Assembly: GCA_017469785.1 (NCBI GenBank)
Contig: JAFUFU010000024.1
Span: 1 to 62,629, forward strand
Direction: 5' to 3'
Length of the DNA: 62,629 nucleotides
Source: Treponema sp.
GTDB taxonomy: Bacteria; Spirochaetota; Spirochaetia; Treponematales; Treponemataceae
The notes beneath the pieces are model-generated. The model had not been told where the DNA came from, made no database searches, and worked only from the letters and a program-made list of their open reading frames with translations. Numbering within the stretch: the stretch's first letter is position 1; each line of letters begins with the position of its first letter. Of this stretch, positions 56,173-62,629 are shown one piece after another. Both the position numbers and the translations under genes were made by a program.

Positions 56173-57282
56173 TTATTTTCCAGAAGCGGCCCGGACAGGG
56201 TGGAAGATTGCGTTCAAATCTTCAGCAGTCAAGTCTGCTCCGTAGAAAGTTTTGAAGTAGTCAGTGACTTCTTTGTTGATGTCGATGTCGCTGAAAAGCT
56301 CAGGATGCAGAATCTGGCTCATCCACTGGAGGCAGAGAGGTGTGTCAGAGCTTGGCGGGAACCAGCGGTACATTCCCAGAGGAATTTTGTAGACTTTTCC
56401 GTTTTTGACTGCTTTTACCTGACTCCAGTCATAGCCTTCGATGCTGTTATTGAGCAAATCTTCCGCAAGGTACGGGCTGAAATTGGTGATGAAAATGTAT
56501 TCCGGATTCCACTGATAGACTTGCTCCATGCTGATTTGAGGCATTCCATTCAAATCGCCTGCCACATTTTTTCCGCCGGAAGCGTTAATCCAGTAGTCGC
56601 CGTAGAAGTTTACGCCGGAAGTTTTCATGCCGGTAGTGTCGTAATGGTAAAGAATGAGGACATCGGGCTTTTCTTCAGCTTTGAGGCCGGCAATTCTTTC
56701 GCTGACTTTCTTTTCGATTTCGCGGCCATATTTTATGATTGCATCTGCCCTTCCTGTGTCTCCGAAAATCTCGCCGAATTTCTGAATCCAGTTTGCATAA
56801 GTCTCGATGGTGTTAAAGTCTGCAATCGAGGTTGAAAAAGCAAAGCCGTTGATTCCCGCATTTTCAAGGCTCTGGGCAAGATTTTTATCAGAAGCAAGGT
56901 AGAAGACGACATCAGGATTGAGCTTTAAAAGCTCCTCTACATTGACGGCACCGTTCTTTACAAAATCAGTGGGAACATTCACCACATCAGGGTAGACATT
57001 TTTGAGATAGGAATTCTCAGCGGCAGCCATTGATGTCGGGTGCATTCCAACCAATTTGTCTGTTCCGCCCATGTAGAGGCAGTAAATTGACGGAAGAGGC
57101 ATTGGTGAGATGATGACAACTCGCTCGATGTTTACGGGAAGCTCTACATTGTGGCCTGCATGATCGGTGACGATGTGGGTTTCATTTGACTTTGCGCTTC
57201 CGGCCGTTTTTTTGTTACAGGCCGTAAAGGCAAGAAGAGAAGCACAAAGAAGTGCAATGCTCAGACGAATAACTTTTTTCAT
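56173..57282 (-). CDS. Periplasmic-binding lipoprotein, FecB/BtuF family
   Basis: Predicted 369 residues. Lipobox LAFTAC with Cys22; then the family start IVTDHAGHNVELPVNIERVV, the LLKLNPDVVFYLAS hinge and a long linking helix. Such proteins bind metal chelates, haem or corrinoids outside the membrane. Tyr/Trp-rich segments (NFYGDYWINASGG, GMYRWFPPSSD) may form the ligand pocket. ATG follows AAGGAGAAACTAT. It stands between the reductase genes and the permease, so the ligand is likely linked to the reductase. Confidence 0.93.
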   Translation of the reverse strand: MKKVIRLSIALLCASLLAFTACNKKTAGSAKSNETHIVTDHAGHNVELPVNIERVVIISPMPLPSIYCLYMGGTDKLVGMHPTSMAAAENSYLKNVYPDVVNVPTDFVKNGAVNVEELLKLNPDVVFYLASDKNLAQSLENAGINGFAFSTSIADFNTIETYANWIQKFGEIFGDTGRADAIIKYGREIEKKVSERIAGLKAEEKPDVLILYHYDTTGMKTSGVNFYGDYWINASGGKNVAGDLNGMPQISMEQVYQWNPEYIFITNFSPYLAEDLLNNSIEGYDWSQVKAVKNGKVYKIPLGMYRWFPPSSDTPLCLQWMSQILHPELFSDIDINKEVTDYFKTFYGADLTAEDLNAIFHPVRAASGK

Positions 57283-57336
57283 ATAGTTTCTCCTTGACTG
57301 TTTTCTTTTTTTATTTAGTTTTTACTACCTCTGTTT

Positions 57337-58515
57337 TTAAACAGTAATTTTGGCGATGAAGGCGCTCATCTCTTTTCCCAGAATATTAATCGTGTCCTTC
57401 CAGCAGACTTTGCTTGAAACGGCAACATTGGGAAGAGGAAAGAATTTAGTCCCTTTTTTTGCACTCTCCGTCAAAAGCTCCTCCACCAGCGGGTCTGCCA
57501 CGACTCCCGCAAATTCACCGCTGTTGACGATTTTTCTGAATTCCGTCTCATCCCGAATGAAAATATCTCCTGCCCGGCTTTCTTCCTTTGAGAAATCAAA
57601 AATCGTACCGGAGATGAAGTCCAAATCGGCGTGGATTTTTGAGGCTGCCTGACAGATTGACCTGGAAATAATCTGGTCTCCTGCGACAAGCACTTTTTTT
57701 GCAGCGGAAGAAGATTTCTCTCTTCCGTCCTCGTTTTCAAGGATTCCCTTTTCAAGGAAGGACTTGACCTTTGAAAGAATAATTCCCCCATCTCCCACAG
57801 GAGTTCCCGTTATGTAGTGGATGCCGTACTTTTTTTCCATGAATTTTGCAACTTCGATTCCGCTTTGGGAGACGACCAGATTAAGTTTTGAGAATACGGA
57901 TTTTTTTATTGCCTCGATTGAGTGACCGGCGGAAAAAGAGCAGTTCACGGTGATTCCTTCACCCTCAAAAAAAGCGATGAAATCTTTTTCACATCCCTTG
58001 TTTCCAAAATCAAGGGGAGTAACTCCAATCAGGTTGATTCCGCTTCGTTCTGTTTCTGGCACAGCTTCTTTCTGGCAGAATTTTTTTATCAGTGAAATTA
58101 CCGCCATGGAAATGCCCTTTCCGTAGTATGCAAGTCCCTTGGTGTCAAAACCAAAAGAAGGGATTCCAGTCCGCTCCTCAACTTCGTGCATGATGCCTTC
58201 GTAATCCGCACCGATTACCATTGGAACAGGACTTCCCAAAAGGGCGATGAATTTCGGCTTTAAGCTTTCTGCCGCCTTAACGATTCTGTCAATCAAGAGA
58301 TTATCGTTTCCGAGAATCGCATCCATGTGGCGGAGCCCTGAGCAAAAAACAAAAGATTTTGAGCCCATCCAGCGAGGCTCATCATAGCCGAGATAATTTC
58401 CTGTGCAGCCGGAAGCATCGTGAAGGACAATCATGCCCCCAAGCTCAAAGAGGGCTGAGGCACATCCTGAATAATCAGGTGAATAAGGGGGAAGATTAAC
58501 GCAAAGTTTGCTCAT
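57337..58515 (-). CDS. NifD/K-like nitrogenase component 1 protein (second subunit)
   Basis: Predicted 392 residues, far shorter than NifK (about 520). Candidate cluster cysteines: C18 (DYSGCASAL), C37 (HDASGCTGNYLG) and C58 (FVFCSGLRHMDAILGND). Where NifD has its third P-cluster Cys before a G-DD motif, this protein has LLGSPVPMVIGADYEG, with Ser. C18 and C37 fit the first two ligand positions. The FeMo-co ligands Cys275/His442 of NifD are not evident. It overlaps the preceding gene by 4 bp (ATGA). Family membership is firm; function is unknown. Related enzymes reduce chlorophyllide precursors, Ni-sirohydrochlorin a,c-diamide or methylthio-alkanes. Confidence 0.85.
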   Translation of the reverse strand: MSKLCVNLPPYSPDYSGCASALFELGGMIVLHDASGCTGNYLGYDEPRWMGSKSFVFCSGLRHMDAILGNDNLLIDRIVKAAESLKPKFIALLGSPVPMVIGADYEGIMHEVEERTGIPSFGFDTKGLAYYGKGISMAVISLIKKFCQKEAVPETERSGINLIGVTPLDFGNKGCEKDFIAFFEGEGITVNCSFSAGHSIEAIKKSVFSKLNLVVSQSGIEVAKFMEKKYGIHYITGTPVGDGGIILSKVKSFLEKGILENEDGREKSSSAAKKVLVAGDQIISRSICQAASKIHADLDFISGTIFDFSKEESRAGDIFIRDETEFRKIVNSGEFAGVVADPLVEELLTESAKKGTKFFPLPNVAVSSKVCWKDTINILGKEMSAFIAKITV

Positions 58516-59765
58516 ACAACGATACCAGCCTTGATGATAAGGTCATCTGCTGAATTTTCATGCTCGTAAGCATCCACAAGCATTTCCATAAGCCGCTCAA
58601 CGCCATAAAAACCGTACAGAGTCTCGTCTTCCATTAAGTCAATTACATGCTTTGACTTGGTGAGATAGCCGATGGAAAATCCGATTGAAAGGCAATCCTC
58701 ATTCACATGCTCAAACTTGACCGAATCGTGATGAAGGGCATCAATGATTTTCAAGTCAGGAATTTTTTCAAGGATTTTCTGGCAGGCCTCTTTTTCAAAT
58801 TCAGGAACCGCGTCAACAGCAATCATTTTTACATTGAATCCCGCGTCAAAAAGGACATTTGCCAGTGTAAAGGGGCGGCGGACAGCCTGATAGTCAATCA
58901 CCACGGGAAAATCCCCGATTTTTTCAGCCGCTTTTTTGACTGCATCTTCCGCCTTTTTTTTATAAGCGGAAAAATCATCAAATTTTATGCCTAAAAGATT
59001 TTCAAGTTCCCTGTAAGTCTTTTCGATTTCCTTTACATCGTAAGTTGGAAAAGCCTTCATAAAAGGAATACCCAGCTCTTTTTCCATGATTTTACTTGAA
59101 AGACCTGCCGTAGGAGAAAGGACAAGATTTAATCGGGAAGAAGAAAAATCAAGGAATTCCTCAAGTTTTTTTGTCTTTCCGATGTGATTTATTTTCCAGC
59201 CGGCTTTTTTCATAAGAGAGAAAAGCTCGCAGACTTCAGAAACCGAGGCGTTGTTTCCCACCATATTGATTTGATTTTTTTTAACGTCTGATTTTTCAAG
59301 GATGCTGAAAAGGGATTTCTGAAGTCCAATCATCGGCGGAATCTTTGTGTCCATCTTGAAAGGATTCATGTGGCAGGTGATGAAGCGGATGTCAGGGTGT
59401 TTTTCTGAAAGCTCCGCGTTCAAAGCCTCGTGGTCAGTTCCCAGAAGGTCATCCAGACAGGAAACGAAAATCATGATTACGCGGGGCCTCACGGGAAGTG
59501 AAGACAATAGCTCGTCCACTCCGTCCGGCACAAGATGCTCGTAATTTCCCGATACGATGTCACTTTCATCAATATAAAGGTAGCTTACCTGATTTTTAAC
59601 TCCGTGAAGGATTCCGCCCAAAGCTCCGTGACGGCCGCAGGCAAAAGGAGCGACAAAAAGCATGTGACTTTCGGGCATGGTCGCGGCTACCCTGATGACG
59701 CCCCAGCCGCCGTGGGCAGGGGAAACATAATGCAGAGTTTTTTCAAAAGACGGACAGTTACACAT
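58512..59765 (-). CDS. NifD/K-like nitrogenase component 1 protein (first subunit)
   Basis: Predicted 417 residues. Candidate cluster ligands are C43 ([13 protein letters not shown], like GPxGC in NifD) and C103 ([13 protein letters not shown], matching the SECP..LIGDD region). The first NifD cysteine position is SPAHGGWG, without Cys, though the N-terminus carries C2 and C4. It and the following protein together offer five cysteines for one shared [4Fe-4S] or larger cluster. ATG 59765 follows GGAGAAGTGCA and overlaps the reductase gene by 8 bp. Confidence 0.85.
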   Translation of the reverse strand: MCNCPSFEKTLHYVSPAHGGWGVIRVAATMPESHMLFVAPFACGRHGALGGILHGVKNQVSYLYIDESDIVSGNYEHLVPDGVDELLSSLPVRPRVIMIFVSCLDDLLGTDHEALNAELSEKHPDIRFITCHMNPFKMDTKIPPMIGLQKSLFSILEKSDVKKNQINMVGNNASVSEVCELFSLMKKAGWKINHIGKTKKLEEFLDFSSSRLNLVLSPTAGLSSKIMEKELGIPFMKAFPTYDVKEIEKTYRELENLLGIKFDDFSAYKKKAEDAVKKAAEKIGDFPVVIDYQAVRRPFTLANVLFDAGFNVKMIAVDAVPEFEKEACQKILEKIPDLKIIDALHHDSVKFEHVNEDCLSIGFSIGYLTKSKHVIDLMEDETLYGFYGVERLMEMLVDAYEHENSADDLIIKAGIVV

Positions 59766-60516
59766 TGCACTTCTCCATTACTTTTCTGGCAAGCTCTGTG
59801 TAAACTTTCGCCATGTCAGAGTCAGGGTAGGCTTCAACAACAGTCTTTCCCTGATTTTCAGCAAGCTGAACAGTTCCATCTCTTGGAACGATTTGGACAA
59901 TCTCTCCTCCGATTTCATCCAGCGCTTTCTGCACGACTTCAACTTCATTCTCAACATTGCGGGAATTCAAAATCACGCCGGCATAGGTTGCGTAGCCCCG
60001 CTTTCCGAAATTCTTGATTGCGCTGACGATATTGTTTGCCGCATACAGAGCCATCATCTCGCCGGAAGTTACGATAAAAACATGGTCAGCATATCCGTTA
60101 CGAATTGGCATTGCAAAGCCTCCACAGACGACATCGCCCAGAACATCGTAGAGAACCACATCAGGCTTGTGGATTTCAAAGGCCTCAAGTTCTTCCAGTT
60201 TTTCAAAAGCAGTGATGATTCCCCGGCCTGCACAGCCGATTCCAGGAGTGGGGCCGCCAGCCTCAACGCAAAGAACGCCGTTATAGCCTGTATGAACCAA
60301 ATCTTCAAGCTTTACTTCCTCAGGCTTTTTGCTTCTCAAAACATCAAGAACGGAAGTGATTTTTTCGCCATTGCAAAGATTTTTTACAGAGTCAGATTTT
60401 GGGTCACAGCCAATCTGCATGACCTTTAAGCCCATTTTGCTTAAGGCCGCCGAAAGATTTGCGGTTGTGGTGGACTTTCCGATTCCGCCCTTGCCGTAAA
60501 TAGCGATTTTGACCAT
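59758..60516 (-). CDS. NifH-like [4Fe-4S] ATPase reductase (group IV-type)
   Basis: Predicted 252 residues, shorter than NifH (about 275-295). Walker [15 protein letters not shown] at 7-20; the two cluster cysteines of the homodimer are C95 in GIGCAGRG and C131 in [14 protein letters not shown]. The switch region [14 protein letters not shown] is intact (NifH has EPGVG). This is a functional-looking Fe protein that would pass electrons to the two component-1 proteins encoded directly downstream. NifH of diazotrophs is usually with nifDK and nifENB; none of those accessory genes is here. First gene of a six-gene operon. Confidence 0.93.
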   Translation of the reverse strand: MVKIAIYGKGGIGKSTTTANLSAALSKMGLKVMQIGCDPKSDSVKNLCNGEKITSVLDVLRSKKPEEVKLEDLVHTGYNGVLCVEAGGPTPGIGCAGRGIITAFEKLEELEAFEIHKPDVVLYDVLGDVVCGGFAMPIRNGYADHVFIVTSGEMMALYAANNIVSAIKNFGKRGYATYAGVILNSRNVENEVEVVQKALDEIGGEIVQIVPRDGTVQLAENQGKTVVEAYPDSDMAKVYTELARKVMEKCNV

Positions 60517-60557
60517 ACTTTTTATATACCTCTAACCTTTGATATTATCTGCTTATT

Positions 60558-60597
60558 TTAGTTAGCCGATACTAACTAATAAAAAATATTTGGTCAA
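60558..60597 (-). promoter_or_regulatory. Promoter of the nitrogenase-like operon with a DtxR-like operator
   Basis: Minus strand: TTGACC (60592-60597), 17-bp spacer, TAGTAT (60569-60574). The -10 lies within the perfect inverted repeat TTAGTTAG-N6-CTAACTAA (60558-60579). It resembles half-sites of DtxR/IdeR iron boxes (TTAGGTTAG), with a wider centre. Binding here would block RNA polymerase, so metal-dependent repression is the simplest reading (inference). Confidence 0.7.
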
Positions 60598-60689
60598 TGC
60601 AGAATTTTCATTTTATTTCTAAAAAATTGTTATGTATGCAGAATTAAGTAAACTCTTGCATGGAGCGGTGATTTTCCTTGCTGATAATC

Positions 60690-60799
60690 TCAAAAAGGTG
60701 TATATTTTTAATATAATTAACCTCAAAAAGGTGTAGAAAATTACAAAAATTAAAGTCAAAAAGGTGTAGAAAACCAGAAAAATTATAGTCAAAAAGGTG
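60690..60799 (+). repeat. Four 11-bp direct repeats with exact 33-bp period
   Basis: TCAAAAAGGTG starts at 60690, 60723, 60756 and 60789. The period is 33 bp each time; copies 2 and 3 share further bases (TCAAAAAGGTGTAGAAAA). The last copy contains the ribosome site of the ATPase gene, 5 bp before its ATG. Not a CRISPR: the units are short and the gaps are AT-rich and partly similar. Confidence 0.85.
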
Positions 60800-60804
60800 C
60801 GCTT

Positions 60805-62157
60805 ATGTATCGAAAGGCATATCAGGAACTATTGAATTGGAAAAACGAAGAAAAAGGCAAGTGTGCCATCATGATTGATGGAGCCAGGCGAATTGGAAAG
60901 AGCTACCTTGCCCTGGAATTCGCAAAAAATGAATATGATTCATACATACTCATAGATTTTTATGCCGCTCCCTATGAAGTAAAGGAAATTTTTGAAAAAT
61001 ACCTTTCTGACTTGGATACATTTTTTCTGAGGATTTCTGCCTATTATTCCGTAAATCTTTATGAACGAAAGACACTTTTCATTTTTGATGAGGTTCAGTT
61101 TTTCCCCCGTGCCAGAGCTGCAATAAAATATCTCGTTGCCGACGGCCGCTATGACTTCATCGAAACCGGCTCCCTACTCTCAATAAGCAAAAATACCCAG
61201 GATATTTTGATTCCGTCAGAAGAAAGGCATTTAAAAATAAATCCCATGGATTTTGAGGAATTTCTTCTGGCCCTTGGAAATGAAAGCCTGCTTCCAGTCC
61301 TGAAGGACTCTTTTGAAAAGAAACTTCCGCTGGGACAGGCCTTGCACAGAAAGGCAATGGATTTATTCCGGCTTTACCTGATTGTAGGCGGAATGCCCCA
61401 GGCTGTAAAAGAATATGTAGAGTCCAAGGACTTTGAGAGGGTTGACCGGATTAAGCGTGAAATTCTTGAGCTTTACCGCAATGACATAAAAAAACACGCA
61501 AAAGGCTCCGAACTGAAAGCAGAAGCCATTTTTGATGAAATACCAGCCCAGCTTTCAAAGCACGAAAAGAAATTCAAGATTTCCTCACTAAAAAAAGAGG
61601 CGAGAATGCGTGATTATGATGATGCCTTTATGTGGCTGAATGACTCAAGAATCGTGAACATCTGCTACAACGCCGACGAACCGAATATCGCACTAAAAAT
61701 GAACATGACGAGGGCAAGCTTGAAATGCTACCTTGCGGACACAGGACTTCTAATCAGCCATGCCTTTGATGAAAATGGAATCGTAAGTGAAGAGATATAC
61801 AAGAAGCTTCTTTTCGGAAAACTTGAAGTAAACGAGGGAATGATTTTTGAAAATATTGCCGCACAAATGCTTACTGCAAGCGGCCATAAACTCTATTTCT
61901 ATTCAAAATCCGATAACGAAGATGCCTCTTCCCGCATGGAAGTAGATTTTCTGATTACAAAGAATAAAGTCACAGCCCGCCACAACATTCAGGGAATCGA
62001 AGTCAAATCCACAAAAAGATACACCCTCACTTCGCTGAACAAATTCAGGGAAAAGTATGAAGAATACGCCGGAAGCTGCTTTGTCCTCCACACCGCTGAT
62101 TTCAGGGAAGAAAATGGCATAATCTATTTGCCAGTATATATGACCATGTTTTTGTAA
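60805..62157 (+). CDS. AAA ATPase with DUF4143 (ATP-binding protein)
   Basis: Predicted 450 residues: Walker A GARRIGKSYLALEFAK, Walker B LFIFDEVQFFPRARAAIKYL, sensor region IETGSLLSI, then a winged-helix-like part and a C-terminal DUF4143 domain with a PD-(D/E)xK-like core (MEVDFLI and GIEVKSTKRYT). This family is very common in many copies in gut bacteria and its role is unsettled. The ATG at 60805 follows AAGGTG, the last of four periodic repeats, which suggests autoregulation or copy-linked mobility. It diverges from the nitrogenase-like operon. Confidence 0.92.
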   Translation: MYRKAYQELLNWKNEEKGKCAIMIDGARRIGKSYLALEFAKNEYDSYILIDFYAAPYEVKEIFEKYLSDLDTFFLRISAYYSVNLYERKTLFIFDEVQFFPRARAAIKYLVADGRYDFIETGSLLSISKNTQDILIPSEERHLKINPMDFEEFLLALGNESLLPVLKDSFEKKLPLGQALHRKAMDLFRLYLIVGGMPQAVKEYVESKDFERVDRIKREILELYRNDIKKHAKGSELKAEAIFDEIPAQLSKHEKKFKISSLKKEARMRDYDDAFMWLNDSRIVNICYNADEPNIALKMNMTRASLKCYLADTGLLISHAFDENGIVSEEIYKKLLFGKLEVNEGMIFENIAAQMLTASGHKLYFYSKSDNEDASSRMEVDFLITKNKVTARHNIQGIEVKSTKRYTLTSLNKFREKYEEYAGSCFVLHTADFREENGIIYLPVYMTMFL

Positions 62158-62504
62158 TCGGCCTATATTTCCGGCTCTCTGGGCGCATCCCCCGACCTCC
62201 GTGTCGTAGGGGCTGTCCAATAAGTATGAATCATAGCCATGCGACGGACCAATAGGGTCAACTGCATCGACACCGCTGTTATAGCGTTCATTGTATGGAA
62301 CTCCTGGTGCAGTTGCTGCTCCGCAAATTCGTTATGAACATCCTGAAGCAAGTTGATTTTTCTGATATCGTAAAATCAAAGAACATCGCTTTGAAAAACA
62401 AACAAAGATTGTGTGACAAACGCGAAGATTGCCTTCAAAGAGTACTTAATTTTTTATAATGCGGAATCCCTGGGAGACAGGGGGAAAGTCGGTAGATTGC
62501 AAAG
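62158..62504. other. Gene-poor stretch between the ATPase gene and IS30
   Basis: No convincing gene. A 54-codon open frame on the plus strand (62295-62459) lacks a ribosome site. On the minus strand one frame (about 62200-62320) reads APGVPYNERYNSGVDAVDP and on to DSYLLDSPYDTE, which looks like the remnant of a real protein but is bounded by stops. The region may be decayed DNA around the IS30 insertion. Confidence 0.4.
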
Positions 62505-62629
62505 TCAAGTGCAACAATAGACTTCAATTGGTGACTTTAACCCCAAACATTTTCTAGGACGATTATTTAGAAGTGAAACTATAGCCTCTAAATAATCGTC
62601 ATCCAAATTCCTAAAGTCCATGCCTCTCG
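62505..62629 (-). CDS. IS30-family transposase, C-terminal fragment (cut by window edge)
   Basis: Minus-strand frame from the window edge to TGA at 62505-62507 reads RGMDFRNLDDDYLEAI then VSLLNNRPRKCLGLKSPIEV and YCCT. The LNxRPRKCLGxKxPxEV stretch is the hallmark end of IS30-family DDE transposases. Only 41 codons are inside the window. Confidence 0.85.
   Translation of the reverse strand, partial: RGMDFRNLDDDYLEAIVSLLNNRPRKCLGLKSPIEVYCCT

Noticed and set aside
54351..60516. A nitrogen-fixation (Mo-nitrogenase) cluster
   Set aside because: The component-1 proteins are over 100 residues too short, lack visible FeMo-co ligands and the full P-cluster set, and nifE, nifN and nifB are absent nearby.
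60690..60799. CRISPR array
   Set aside because: The conserved unit is only 11 bp, the gaps are AT-rich and related to each other, and no cas gene is present.
62295..62459. A 54-codon plus-strand gene before IS30
   Set aside because: No ribosome site, no recognisable family and unusual context; kept only as a note in the gap description.

Overview
The window looks like part of a spirochaete chromosome, most likely a gut- or rumen-type Treponema. This is inferred from gene order (tRNA-Thr, rpmG, tRNA-Trp, secE, nusG ahead of rplKAJL-rpoBC), the many c-di-GMP and chemotaxis genes, a zinc-type rpsN, an asparagine at the rifampicin-resistance position of RpoB, and moderate-to-low GC. Both edges are cut through insertion sequences: the right end of an IS3-family element on the left and the 3' end of an IS30-family transposase on the right.

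Layout. (1) 1-3.6 kb: IS3 end, then a GGDEF / degenerate HD-GYP / solute-binding lipoprotein operon. (2) 3.8-17.8 kb: housekeeping and sulfur metabolism: gdhA with a structured leader, an RpiB-like gene, a TMEM165/GDT1 transporter, rlmB, a YchJ-type protein, an Rrf2 regulator with cysK, an MCP broken by one in-frame amber codon, a GGDEF-EAL gene broken at a run of eight G, metY, and bioB with a cysteine-rich tail. cysK and metY have near-identical promoters with a shared operator-like sequence. (3) 17.8-46.1 kb, all on the minus strand: a fused rpo/str/S10/spc/alpha ribosomal superregion from tRNA-Thr to rplQ plus a small zinc-ribbon protein. fusA, rpsD, adk, map and infA are absent from their usual places. 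(4) 46.3-52 kb: cysE, a probable new small RNA gene, a NusG-domain-II protein, radA, and a PilZ-like gene followed by a second MCP, also broken by one in-frame amber codon. (5) 52-54.2 kb: trpB-trpA. (6) 54.3-60.6 kb: a six-gene operon with a NifH-like reductase, two divergent NifD/K-like proteins and a complete FecBCD/BtuFCD-type ABC importer, behind a promoter whose -10 lies inside a perfect TTAGTTAG-N6-CTAACTAA palindrome. (7) 60.7-62.6 kb: an AAA/DUF4143 ATPase behind four 11-bp direct repeats spaced exactly 33 bp apart, then IS30.

The strongest candidate for an undescribed system is region 6. The reductase trio is neither molybdenum nitrogenase nor an obvious known relative, and the cysteine pattern, co-transcribed metal-chelate/corrinoid-type importer and metal-regulator-like operator suggest reductive processing of an imported compound. 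A second original observation is a set of small hairpin elements lying exactly at the 3' ends of genes (gdhA, ychJ, trpB, perhaps rpsG), each flanked by a second copy of the gene's last codons, usually including the stop codon. All reading is by eye; no database search was run.
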